Below are positions 1 through 6,836 of a stretch of 22,604 bases of DNA, in pieces. Source of the stretch: Clostridiales bacterium UBA6386. Lineage in GTDB: Bacteria > Bacillota > Clostridia > Oscillospirales > Oscillospiraceae. Below the pieces are notes generated by a model. That model saw only the letters and a program-made list of their open reading frames with translations. It was not told where the DNA came from and searched no databases. Position numbers and translations under genes: made by a program. Position 1 is the first letter of the stretch; each line of letters begins with the position of its first letter. The stretch covers positions 1 to 22,604 of the forward strand of contig DJQM01000052.1 in NCBI GenBank assembly GCA_002437585.1, in the 5' to 3' direction.

Positions 1-97
1 CACTTCATTTTAGCACATACAGTAATTGAGAAAGTTTTTTGGGGAGGCTTTCGATTTCCAGTCTGCCCCTGTCAGGCTGATTTTATCCCGGAACATA

Positions 98-126
98 TTG
101 ACTTTTTTGAAAAATGCTGCTAGGAT
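98..126 (+). promoter_or_regulatory. Promoter of the hydrolase/methyltransferase operon
   Basis: A -35 TTGACT (98-103), a 17-nt spacer and an extended -10 TGCTAGGAT (-10 hexamer TAGGAT, 121-126). Transcription would start near 133. The stretch ATTGACTTTTTTG and the following ATGxTGCTA recur in the promoter at 13902-13930, so the two promoters look like copies of one another. Confidence 0.7.
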
Positions 127-139
127 ATAGAAAAAGCCA

Positions 140-157
140 GGCTGCCTGCGGGCAGCC
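140..157 (+). other. Leader hairpin, 7-bp stem with TGCG loop
   Basis: GGCTGCC (140-146) and GGCAGCC (151-157) form a perfect stem. On the + strand only TTT follows. On the - strand it is followed by TGGCTTTTT, but no minus-strand gene reads toward it. It sits close to the 5' end of the predicted operon mRNA and is more likely a leader structure than a terminator. Confidence 0.45.
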
Positions 158-173
158 TTTCAGCCAGGCGGAA

Positions 174-189
174 GTTAGCGATAACTAAC
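174..189. promoter_or_regulatory. Palindromic operator GTTAG-N6-CTAAC (site 1)
   Basis: GTTAGCGATAACTAAC is a perfect 5+5 dyad that extends to AGTTAG/CTAACT at 173-190. It lies between the predicted transcription start and the first start codon. The same arrangement with identical arms and spacing occurs at 13989-14004, ahead of the ferrosome-like operon. Half-sites of the TTAG/CTAA kind are typical of DtxR-family metal repressors, though DtxR/IdeR sites use a different arm spacing, so the regulator is not identified. Confidence 0.6.
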
Positions 190-217
190 TCCAAAAATGG
201 CAGGGGAGGAATGGAAA

Positions 218-991
218 TTGCGGATATTGGAGCATGGCTTGGAGCAGAAAAGAACACTGCTGTTCCTGCCTTGTACGGCAGAGTCCGTGTGGGCATTTAC
301 ACAGACCATCGAGCTGCTTTCCCGGAAATGGCATGTGCTTCAGGTGGTTTATGACGGCCATCAGCCGGAATATCCCGGTGACTTTACCTCCGTAGAACAG
401 ACGGTGGAGGAGGTTTGCGCCTGGCTTGGGGAGCGCGGCGTGACCCGGCTGGATGCCGCCTACGGCTGCTCCATGGGCGGAGCCTGCCTGACCCGACTGT
501 TGGCTCTGGGAGAAATTCCCGTGGGTCGAGCCATCATCGACGGCGGCATTACCCCTTACCGGCTGCCCTGGCTCCTGCGCAAGGGTCTGCTCCTGCGGGA
601 CGTGGTCTGCTTCAAGCTCGCGGCAAAGCACCGGGACATTCTGGAGGCGGCCTATCCACCGGAGCGGTTCACCCCGGCGGGGCATGACCCGAAGAAGGAA
701 TACGATGCAATGGAAGCGTATCTGCAAACCTTTTCCGATCGGACGATCCGCAACGCCTTCTGGTCTGCCAACAACTACGCTCTGCCCAAAACCCCGGCGA
801 AAATCGACACCAAGCTTACCTACTGGTACGGCGACGACGAAAAGAAGGATCGCCGGGCGAATATCCGCTTCATCAAGCACTATTTTCCCCAGGCTCGGAT
901 TCACGGCATCCCGAAAATGGCCCATGGGGAACTGGTAATGGCGCGTCCGGAGGAATTTCTCCGGTACGCGGAAAAATTTCTGGAAAGCTGA
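218..991 (+). CDS. Alpha/beta hydrolase fold protein
   Basis: Soluble serine hydrolase of unknown substrate. Counting from the upstream ATG at 197 (264 aa), the nucleophile elbow is GCSMGG (Ser92). A likely acid lies in WYGDDEKKD (Asp213/214), and the His is in MAHGEL (His243), so the triad is complete. Start choice: the ATG at 197 has no Shine-Dalgarno, whereas AGGGGAGGA (202-210) sits 7 nt before an in-frame TTG at 218. That start gives a 257-residue protein beginning MRILEHG, which is how such proteins usually begin. The ATG at 211 is out of frame. It is the first gene of an operon whose next start lies 11 nt after this stop. The family is broad (esterases, thioesterases, C-C hydrolases). 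The pairing with a methyltransferase and a second hydrolase hints at a small pathway, but nothing in the sequence names the substrate. Confidence 0.85.
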   Translation: MRILEHGLEQKRTLLFLPCTAESVWAFTQTIELLSRKWHVLQVVYDGHQPEYPGDFTSVEQTVEEVCAWLGERGVTRLDAAYGCSMGGACLTRLLALGEIPVGRAIIDGGITPYRLPWLLRKGLLLRDVVCFKLAAKHRDILEAAYPPERFTPAGHDPKKEYDAMEAYLQTFSDRTIRNAFWSANNYALPKTPAKIDTKLTYWYGDDEKKDRRANIRFIKHYFPQARIHGIPKMAHGELVMARPEEFLRYAEKFLES

Positions 992-1001
992 GGGAAAATA
1001 C

Positions 1002-1742
1002 ATGGAACGAAAAGATGCCATCCGCAATGCCTATCACATGACGGGGAGCAACAGCTTTTATGACGGCATGATGACCTGCTCCACACTGCCCGGTCGGGCG
1101 GTGTGCCGCCTGGTCTGGGACATGGGAAAGACGGAGAGCGGAGACTACCAGCAGAAGGCTATGTCCGGCATTCCGGAGGGCTTTTCCGGAATGCTTCTGG
1201 AGGTGCCCGTGGGCACGGGAATTCTCACCATGCCCTTTTACAAGACCATCCCGGAGGCGGAGATCACCTGCCTGGATTACTCTCCGGACATGATGGGTCA
1301 GGCCAGGGAAAAGGCGGAGCACCTGGGACTGAAAAACGTTACCTTCCGGCAGGGAGACGTGGGAGCCTTGCCCTTTGCGGACGGAAGCTTTGATACGGTG
1401 CTGTCCCTCAACGGCTTTCACGCCTTCCCGGACAAGGCGGCGGCATACCGGGAGGTTCTGCGGGTGCTGAAGCCCGGCGGCGTTTTCTGCGGCTGCTTCT
1501 ACGTTTCCGGGGAGTGCGGACGGACGGACTGGTTCATTCGCCATCTCTACGAGCCTATGAAGTTTTTCACGCCGCCCTACGAGACCCTTTCCAGCCTGAA
1601 GGAACGGCTGGAGGGGATGTATGCCCAGGTGACGGTTGGCAATGTGAAGGGCATCGCCTGGTTTGTCTGCCGGAAGGCGGAGGCTCGCCCTGATGACCCA
1701 CTGCGCCGTTTGCCGGGAGGTCACGAGCCTTCGGGAGATTGA
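1002..1742 (+). CDS. Class I SAM-dependent methyltransferase
   Basis: A 246-aa cytosolic methyltransferase with a Rossmann-type core. Motif I is LLEVPVGTG (residues 66-74, with Pro-Val in place of the more common Gly-Xaa-Gly start). The acidic ribose-binding Asp is in CLDYSPDM (Asp92), followed by GDV (118-120), FDTVLSLNGFHAF, and LKPGG (156-160). The general plan resembles UbiE/COQ5-like (Methyltransf_11) enzymes. The ATG has AGGGA (991-995) 6 nt upstream, overlapping the stop of the hydrolase, so the two are probably translationally coupled. The stop lies 20 nt before the next start. The first 60 residues are rich in Met/Ser/Thr and probably form the acceptor lid. The acceptor is unknown. 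Confidence 0.88.
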   Translation: MERKDAIRNAYHMTGSNSFYDGMMTCSTLPGRAVCRLVWDMGKTESGDYQQKAMSGIPEGFSGMLLEVPVGTGILTMPFYKTIPEAEITCLDYSPDMMGQAREKAEHLGLKNVTFRQGDVGALPFADGSFDTVLSLNGFHAFPDKAAAYREVLRVLKPGGVFCGCFYVSGECGRTDWFIRHLYEPMKFFTPPYETLSSLKERLEGMYAQVTVGNVKGIAWFVCRKAEARPDDPLRRLPGGHEPSGD

Positions 1743-1762
1743 GGAAATGGGGGAGGCAAAGT

Positions 1763-2692
1763 ATGAAGCATACCCATTTTGATGTGGAGACGGCGGGCTT
1801 TTACGGTGCCTATTGGGAAAGTAAAGAACCCTCGGACTGCGCTCTCATCGCCATGCTGGGCGACGACCCGGAGGACTATCTGGCTCGCTCGTCGGTGGAG
1901 TGGCTGCGAAAGCTGGGGATCAACGTTCTGACCATGTCTCCGGGCAGGAAGGACTACGGCCATCATAACTATCCCCTGGAGCGGATCGAGCGTGCCATCG
2001 GCTGGCTGAAAACCAAGGGGAACCGGAAGATCGGCATTGCCGGAGCCTCCACCACCGGCACCCTGGCGCTGACGGCGGCGGCCTATTTCCCGGAGCTGAG
2101 CCTGACCATCGCCATGACCCCCAGCGATTTCATCTGGCAGGGCTTTCAGCAGGGCAAGCGGGACGGCTGCCGGGAGTGGCCCATTGAAGGAGAATCCCTG
2201 TTTTCTTACCGGGGAAAGCCGCTACCCTACATGCCCTTCTGCTATGGCCACCCCCAGTATTGGCAGGTAATCGCCAAGGAGAGCAAGGAAACCGGCAATA
2301 TGATCGCCTCCCGGCGGCTCTTCGACGAGTCCGAGGCGGCGCATCCCATTTCGGAGGTGGAATTTATCCCGGTGGAGAAAATCCACGGTAAGCTCTTGCT
2401 CATCGGCGCGGAGGACGACTGCCTCTGGGATACCGCCCGCTACATCCGCCGGATGGAAAAGCGGCTGGCGGAACGCCCCCACGACTGCGGCGTGGAGGTC
2501 GCCCTTTATGCCCACGGCACCCACTATGTGTTCCCGGAGGGGATGATGAAGACCATGCTGCCTGTCGGCTCCGGCCTGTTCGTCCGGATGGCCTTCGTGG
2601 CTGCCAGGCAGTTCCCCAAGGAATGTAAGCAGACCCGGCTGGACATCGACCGCCGGATCACAAATGCCATCCGAAAATGGCGGCGGACATAG
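1763..2692 (+). CDS. Alpha/beta hydrolase, BAAT / acyl-CoA thioester hydrolase-like
   Basis: A 309-aa protein resembling the C-terminal domain of bile-acid-CoA:amino-acid N-acyltransferase and acyl-CoA thioesterases. It shows the elbow IGIAGASTTG (Ser96), GAEDDCLWD (Asp218/219) and HGTHYVFPEG (His254). In BAAT enzymes the nucleophile is Cys; here it is Ser, as in the thioesterase branch. The N-terminal thioesterase-type beta domain is absent, so this is a stand-alone hydrolase domain. Start: the ATG at 1763 has GGGGGAGG (1749-1756) 6 nt upstream. The longer frame from a TTG at 1739 overlaps the previous stop and has no ribosome-binding site. It is the last gene of the operon, ending ahead of the hairpin at 2719. 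The substrate (acyl-CoA, ester or amide) cannot be told. Confidence 0.82.
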   Translation: MKHTHFDVETAGFYGAYWESKEPSDCALIAMLGDDPEDYLARSSVEWLRKLGINVLTMSPGRKDYGHHNYPLERIERAIGWLKTKGNRKIGIAGASTTGTLALTAAAYFPELSLTIAMTPSDFIWQGFQQGKRDGCREWPIEGESLFSYRGKPLPYMPFCYGHPQYWQVIAKESKETGNMIASRRLFDESEAAHPISEVEFIPVEKIHGKLLLIGAEDDCLWDTARYIRRMEKRLAERPHDCGVEVALYAHGTHYVFPEGMMKTMLPVGSGLFVRMAFVAARQFPKECKQTRLDIDRRITNAIRKWRRT

Positions 2693-2718
2693 CGGAAAAA
2701 CGGCCTCGCAAAATTTAC

Positions 2719-2767
2719 ACCCCCTGTGATAGGGCTCACTGAGCCACTCATCACAGGGGGTATTTTT
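2719..2767 (+). terminator. Rho-independent terminator of the hydrolase operon
   Basis: Perfect 12-bp outer stem ACCCCCTGTGAT (2719-2730) / ATCACAGGGGGT (2750-2761) with a nested GGCTC-ACT-GAGCC hairpin (2733-2745), followed by TATTTTTA. The 3' arm also supplies AGGGGG in front of an ATG at 2768 that is in frame with the MerR gene, so the right arm could act as a ribosome-binding site for an extended form. Confidence 0.8.
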
Positions 2768-2828
2768 ATGCGTCCAAAGCTGTACATTCCAATTGTCGAA
2801 AGAAAGCCATCCTCCGAATCCGCAGCTA

Positions 2829-2858
2829 TTGAAGCGTTCTCCGGGAACGCTCTATACT
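2829..2858 (+). promoter_or_regulatory. merR promoter with a dyad operator in its spacer
   Basis: -35 TTGAAG (2829-2834), an 18-nt spacer and -10 TATACT (2853-2858). The inverted repeat AGCGTTC-TCCGG-GAACGCT (2833-2851) fills the spacer almost exactly. This is the classical position of a MerR-family operator: such proteins untwist an over-long spacer (usually 19-20 bp) from within it. The site therefore predicts autoregulation of the gene that follows. Confidence 0.7.
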
Positions 2859-2878
2859 CAGACCGAGGGATGCGGGCT

Positions 2879-3304
2879 ATGAAAGAGTATAAAACGGTCA
2901 AGGAGGTGTGCGCTCTTACCGGGCTCACACGGAAGCATTTGTATTATTTCCACCACGAAAATGTTGTCCAGGCCGCGGCATATGCCAATTACTCGGTGGT
3001 GGGAAACGATGGCTATAAGCTCTATGACGATGAAGCCGTGGAGCGGCTTCGGGAAATCGCACTATATTACCGACTAGGCCTGAAACGAAACGAGATTCGG
3101 GACATCATGCTGGAACCTGGCTATGATGTGAGCCGGGTTCTTGAAAAGCTATTGGCTCAAAAGATGACGGAAAAAGAGAAAATCGAACGGCAAATCCGCA
3201 TTCTCAACTACCTAAAGCGCGTCGGCGTTCAAGAGGGTCTGGAAGCGGTTCTCAAAGACTGCATGCCGGAAGCATTGGAACTCGACCCCTGGGTGGGGGT
3301 ATAA
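2879..3304 (+). CDS. MerR-family transcriptional regulator
   Basis: A 141-aa DNA-binding protein. Residues 4-25 (YKTVKEVCALTGLTRKHLYYF) form the MerR helix-turn-helix. YSVVGNDGYKLYDDEAVERL (39-58) is the wing plus second helix, and residues 85-118 form a short amphipathic dimerisation helix. There is no C-terminal effector domain and no metal-binding Cys pair; the only cysteines are Cys11 and Cys128, so the inducer is unknown. Start: ATG 2879 is chosen because GAGGGA lies 8 nt upstream and because homologues usually begin just before the HTH. The frame is open to 2726, and an ATG at 2768 would add 37 residues with no recognisable domain. A lipoprotein gene starts 19 nt downstream and is probably co-transcribed, making it the likeliest target of regulation. 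Confidence 0.85.
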   Translation: MKEYKTVKEVCALTGLTRKHLYYFHHENVVQAAAYANYSVVGNDGYKLYDDEAVERLREIALYYRLGLKRNEIRDIMLEPGYDVSRVLEKLLAQKMTEKEKIERQIRILNYLKRVGVQEGLEAVLKDCMPEALELDPWVGV

Positions 3305-3323
3305 ATACAAGGGAGGAATCCAT

Positions 3324-4130
3324 ATGAAAAGAGTACTCGTCGCCATTGTCACCATCGCATTGTTGCTCACCGCCTGCGGTGCCAAAGCCCCCGCAGAAGC
3401 TACCCCTACGGAAACGGTTCCCACGGAGACCGTGCCTGCCGAAACCACGCCAAATTACCTTGGCACCTGGAAGCTGGATTATCTGCTTGTGGGCAATTCC
3501 AAAATCGCCCAATCTGAATTGGAGTCCGCCGGTAATGAAATTGCCAATATGCAGTTCGTCCTGAAGGATGGTGGAACAGCCTACATGGTTATCGGCTCCA
3601 ATGCAGGTTTTATGGAATGGTCTGAAACCCCATCTGGAATTCAATTAAGTGGTAATGGATCCTCTTTTGAGTTGGCTTTTGAGGATGGGTATCTTTCTCT
3701 TGCCATTGATAATGAAACAGCTCTCTTTCAGAAGGTGTCCGACAGTCAGTTGATTGAAAACGCCGATAAGTCAGCAGCGGATGTTCCGGAATCCAGTGCT
3801 GCTGAGGAACCCGAAACCATTCCCACCACAGAGGAAGCTCCCACGGAAACCACCGCGCTTTCCGAGAGCACCATCCGCCCGGAATTCCAGGCCGCCATGG
3901 ATGCCTACGAGGAATTCTACGACGAATACTGCGACCTGATGGCTCAGTACACCAAGAATCCTACGGATTTCTCCCTGCTGGCAAAGTACGGGAATATGCT
4001 CTCGAAGATGACGGAAATCGATGAAGCCTTTAAAAAGTGGGACGACGCAGATATGAGTACCGCCGAGGCGGCCTACTATCTGGAGGTCAACGGCCGGGTG
4101 CTGCAAAAGCTGGCAAAGATCATGGGTTAA
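3324..4130 (+). CDS. Putative lipoprotein with DUF6591-like C-terminus
   Basis: A 268-aa secreted, membrane-anchored protein. It has a positively charged N-terminus, a hydrophobic core and the lipobox LLTAC (Cys18). A Thr/Pro/Glu-rich linker (about 22-45) with repeated ETVP units follows. Residues 47-140 look like a small beta-rich domain (GTWKLDYLLVG...). A second acidic T/P-rich linker comes next (about 155-185). The last 80 residues contain EEFYDEYCDLMAQYTK and AAYYLEVNGRVLQKLAKIM, which match my memory of DUF6591 proteins found widely in Clostridia. The start has GGGAGGAA 6 nt upstream. It lies 19 nt after the MerR gene. The function is unknown; an envelope-stress or ligand-binding role is only a guess. 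Confidence 0.8.
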   Translation: MKRVLVAIVTIALLLTACGAKAPAEATPTETVPTETVPAETTPNYLGTWKLDYLLVGNSKIAQSELESAGNEIANMQFVLKDGGTAYMVIGSNAGFMEWSETPSGIQLSGNGSSFELAFEDGYLSLAIDNETALFQKVSDSQLIENADKSAADVPESSAAEEPETIPTTEEAPTETTALSESTIRPEFQAAMDAYEEFYDEYCDLMAQYTKNPTDFSLLAKYGNMLSKMTEIDEAFKKWDDADMSTAEAAYYLEVNGRVLQKLAKIMG

Positions 4131-4150
4131 CCTCAGAAACCAAGCTGCAT

Positions 4151-4185
4151 AAGCAACGCCCCCGGCGATGCCGGGGGCGTTGCTT
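4151..4185. terminator. Shared terminator hairpin between convergent genes
   Basis: A perfect 16-bp stem, AAGCAACGCCCCCGGC / GCCGGGGGCGTTGCTT with a GAT loop, between the stop of the lipoprotein (+) and the stop of the rhodanese-TtcA gene (-). The T tracts are short on both sides, but the stem is very stable. It overlaps the last base pairs of the minus-strand stop codon. Confidence 0.75.
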
Positions 4186-5317
4186 ATTCGTCGTAGCTGT
4201 CCAGGAAATGGTGAACCACGTTCTTCTGCTTATAGGCAATGACGGTATCCAGATTCACATGGGAGGCACTGCTGAAAATCCGGGCGGGGATCTGGGAATC
4301 CCGCTTTGCAAGCTCACGGATCAGCTCCTTGATTTCCGCCCGCTTGGAGCCTTTTTCCGTGCCGCCGCAGGAGGCGCAGCTTTCCGTCAGGCGGCAGGCG
4401 CACTGGATGAAATGCAGGTCGTTGTAGTCCCGCCAGCGCAGAATGTCGTGCTCGTGGACGAGATACAGGGGTCGGATCAGCTCCATCCCCGGATAATTGG
4501 CGCTGTGAAGCTTTGGCATCATGGTCTGGAACTGGCCGCCGTAGAGCATCCCCATGAGGGTGGTTTCAATCACATCGTCGTAGTGGTGTCCCAGGGCGAT
4601 TTTGTTGCAGCCCAGCTCTTGCGCCTTGCTGTACAGATATCCCCGGCGCATCCGGGCGCACAGGTAGCAGGGAGAGCCGCCCTGGTTGGCCACAATGTCG
4701 AAAATCTGGGTTTCAAAGACCTGAATGGGAATGCCGAGAAGCCTTGCGTTTTCCACCACCGCCTGGTAATTGAGCGGGTTGTAGCCCGGATTCATCACCA
4801 GATATACCACCTCGAAATTCCGACGGCCGTGTGCGCTCAGCTCCTGGAAGAGCTTGGCCATGAGCATGGAGTCCTTGCCGCCGGAAATGCAGACGGCGAT
4901 TTTATCCCCGTCGGAAATCAGGCGGTAGTCCTTGATGGCCTTGATGAAGGGCGTCCACAGCTCCTTGCGGTAGGTGGTGCGGATGCTGTGCTCGGCCTTC
5001 TGCTGCCGGGCAAGGCGAAGCTCCTCATTCCGCGCCGCCTGGGTCAGGCTGCGGCGGAGATATTCCCGGTAGCCGCCCTGGACGCTGTAGGCCTCGATCC
5101 CCATTTCCCGGAAGCGTTCCGCCAGCTCCAGGGAGACAATGCCGCTCTGGCACAGCAAATAAACCGGCGGACGCAGCTCCTCCGGTTTCAGCTTGTCCTT
5201 GGGGATATTCACCGCCCCAGGCCAGGTGCCGTAGGCGAACTGCTCCGGGGCGCGGATGTCGAGAACAAAGGGGGCTTCCAGCCCCTCCAGCTGGGAGAAG
5301 GTGACTTCCAGATTCAC
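4184..5317 (-). CDS. Rhodanese domain fused to TtcA-family tRNA thiolation enzyme
   Basis: A 377-aa protein. Residues 1-90 form a rhodanese domain with the persulfide-carrying Cys in YLLCQSGIVS (Cys56). Residues about 115-345 form a TtcA-type ATP pyrophosphatase: the PP-loop is ISGGKDS (144-150) and the first Cys pair is SPCYLCARMRRGYLY (Cys217/220), close to the TtcA signature. Then come ALGHHYDDVIET and a further Cys-rich segment CACRLTESCASCGG (306-319). TtcA enzymes use an Fe-S cluster to make 2-thiocytidine at tRNA position 32; here the sulfur carrier would be built in. Start: GTG 5317, with GGGAGGA 8 nt upstream, overlaps the TcdA stop as GTGA. It is the last gene of the long cysteine/methionine transporter operon. 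Activity on C32 specifically is inferred; related PP-loop enzymes modify other bases. Confidence 0.85.
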   Translation of the reverse strand: MNLEVTFSQLEGLEAPFVLDIRAPEQFAYGTWPGAVNIPKDKLKPEELRPPVYLLCQSGIVSLELAERFREMGIEAYSVQGGYREYLRRSLTQAARNEELRLARQQKAEHSIRTTYRKELWTPFIKAIKDYRLISDGDKIAVCISGGKDSMLMAKLFQELSAHGRRNFEVVYLVMNPGYNPLNYQAVVENARLLGIPIQVFETQIFDIVANQGGSPCYLCARMRRGYLYSKAQELGCNKIALGHHYDDVIETTLMGMLYGGQFQTMMPKLHSANYPGMELIRPLYLVHEHDILRWRDYNDLHFIQCACRLTESCASCGGTEKGSKRAEIKELIRELAKRDSQIPARIFSSASHVNLDTVIAYKQKNVVHHFLDSYDE

Positions 5318-6078
5318 TTGCCGGTTCCTCCCGCCAGATCCTTGATAACCTCCCCGGCCAAAATCAGCCCGGCTACGGAGGGCACAAAGGCGTTGCTGCC
5401 CGGAATATCCCGTCGGTCTGTGCAGTGCCGCTGGGTGCCGGGAGGGCAAATACAGTGGGAGCGGCAGCTGATGGCCATGTCCTCGATGGGACGAATGGGC
5501 GCTTCCTCAGAGTAAACCACTTTCAATTTCCGGATACCCCGCTTTTTCAGCTCCCGGCGCATGACACGAGCCAGAGGGTCTACCCGGGTCTGGTAGATGT
5601 CTGCCACCCGGAAGGCGGTGGGGTCCAGCTTATTGCCCGCGCCCATGCAGCTGATGATGGGGGTGTGGGTTTTGGCGCACTGCTCCACCAGTGCCAGCTT
5701 GGCGGACACCGTGTCCACCGCGTCGATCACATAGTCGTAGCTTCCAAAGTCGAAGTCGCCGGCGTTTTCCGGCAGGAAGAAGCAGGTGTGTTTCGTCACC
5801 CGGACGTTGGGGTTGATTTCCCAAATTCGCTCGGCCATGACTTCGGTTTTCAGCCGACCTACGGTTTTCCGGGTGGCGATGAGCTGTCGGTTCAGGTTGG
5901 TCAGGCACACCCGGTCGTCGTCCACCAGGTCGATGGCTCCTACGCCGCTGCGCACCAGAGCCTCGCAGGTATAGCCGCCTACCCCGCCGATGCCAAACAC
6001 CGCTACCCGGGCGCCGGCCAGACGCTCCATGGCCTCCTTGCCGAAGAGCAGCTCCGTTCTGGAAAATTGATTCAGCAT
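5314..6078 (-). CDS. tcdA: tRNA threonylcarbamoyladenosine dehydratase TcdA (CsdL)
   Basis: A 254-aa E1-like (ThiF/MoeB) enzyme that adenylates and cyclises t6A37 to ct6A in tRNAs decoding ANN codons. It shows the nucleotide-binding motif FGIGGVGG (28-35), DLVDDDRVCLTNLNRQ (50-65) and YVIDAVD (116-122), plus SCMGAGNKLDPT. A Cys-rich loop CRSHCICPPGTQRHC (205-219) precedes RRDIPGSNAFVPSVAG, as in Gram-positive members. The length fits the family. ATG 6078 has CAGGAG 6 nt upstream. It lies 12 nt after the ABC ATPase and overlaps the rhodanese-TtcA gene by 4 nt, so it belongs to the same operon. In E. coli, TcdA works with the CsdA/CsdE sulfur relay; here the adjacent rhodanese could be a partner. 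Confidence 0.9.
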   Translation of the reverse strand: MLNQFSRTELLFGKEAMERLAGARVAVFGIGGVGGYTCEALVRSGVGAIDLVDDDRVCLTNLNRQLIATRKTVGRLKTEVMAERIWEINPNVRVTKHTCFFLPENAGDFDFGSYDYVIDAVDTVSAKLALVEQCAKTHTPIISCMGAGNKLDPTAFRVADIYQTRVDPLARVMRRELKKRGIRKLKVVYSEEAPIRPIEDMAISCRSHCICPPGTQRHCTDRRDIPGSNAFVPSVAGLILAGEVIKDLAGGTGK

Positions 6079-6090
6079 TCGTTTCTCCTG

Positions 6091-6834
6091 TTATTCGTAG
6101 TCAAAGGAATTGAGGAAGGCTTTGGCACGGTCGGTTCGGGGATGGGCGAAGAAGGCCTTGGGATCGTCGGACTGCTCCACCACCGCGCCGTTTTCGATGA
6201 AGAGAATCCGGTTGGCGATGGCACGGGCGAAGTTCATTTCGTGGGTGACGATGACCATGGTGCTTCCGGCTCTGGCCAGGGACAGCACCACCTCCAGCAC
6301 CTCCCGAACCATCTCCGGGTCGAGGGCGGCGGTGATCTCATCCAGCAGGAGAATTTCCGGGTGCATGCACAGAGCCCGGACAATGGCCACCCGCTGCTTC
6401 TGGCCGCCGGACAGCTGCCGGGGGTAGTCGTCCTTCCGGTCGGCAAGGCCCACCTTTTGCAGCAGCTCCAGAGCTTCCTTCTCCACCTCGGCACGGCTGC
6501 GCTTTTGCACCTTCATGGGGGCAAGCAGGATGTTTTCCAGAATGGTCTTGTGGGGGAACAGCTCATAGCTCTGGAAGACCATGCCGATCTTCTGACGCAT
6601 CCGGGTGATGGAGGGGCTGTCCCGGAGGACAGGCTCTCCATCCAGGAGGATTTCGCCCCCCTGGATCGGCTCCAGGCCGTTCAGGCAGCGAAGGAGGGTA
6701 CTTTTGCCGCAGCCGGAGGGGCCGATGACCACCACCACCTCGCCCTTGTGAACGTCCAGATTAAAATCCTCAAAAATCGCGTGGTCACCGAAGGCTTTCT
6801 TCAGATGCCGCACGCTTAGCAGTACGTTTTCCAC
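6091..6834 (-). CDS. Polar amino acid ABC transporter ATP-binding protein (GlnQ/HisP type)
   Basis: A 247-aa ATPase that energises import. It has Walker A GPSGCGKST (38-46), Q-loop VFQS (Gln88), signature LSGGQKQR (141-148), Walker B ILLLDE (161-166, followed by ITAALD instead of the usual PTSALD) and H-loop VTHE (His198). These are the hallmarks of the GlnQ/HisP/TcyC group. Start: GTG 6834 gives MENVLLSVRHLKK, preceded by AAGGTGG at 8 nt. An in-frame GTG at 6846 with GGAG at 5 nt is the alternative and adds four residues. It begins 2 nt past the stop of permease B. The open frame continues far upstream only because it reads through the permease gene in another frame. Confidence 0.9.
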   Translation of the reverse strand: MENVLLSVRHLKKAFGDHAIFEDFNLDVHKGEVVVVIGPSGCGKSTLLRCLNGLEPIQGGEILLDGEPVLRDSPSITRMRQKIGMVFQSYELFPHKTILENILLAPMKVQKRSRAEVEKEALELLQKVGLADRKDDYPRQLSGGQKQRVAIVRALCMHPEILLLDEITAALDPEMVREVLEVVLSLARAGSTMVIVTHEMNFARAIANRILFIENGAVVEQSDDPKAFFAHPRTDRAKAFLNSFDYE

Positions 6835-6836
6835 GG

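Noticed and set aside
4037..5515. Long + strand open frame (492 codons) across the rhodanese-TtcA gene
   Set aside because: It lies antisense to a gene with clear domain motifs and has no recognisable protein pattern. High GC content at third positions keeps opposite frames open.
5425..6819. Long + strand open frame across tcdA and the GlnQ-type ATPase
   Set aside because: Antisense shadow; the residues are His/Gly/Gln-rich with no domain, and it spans two real genes.
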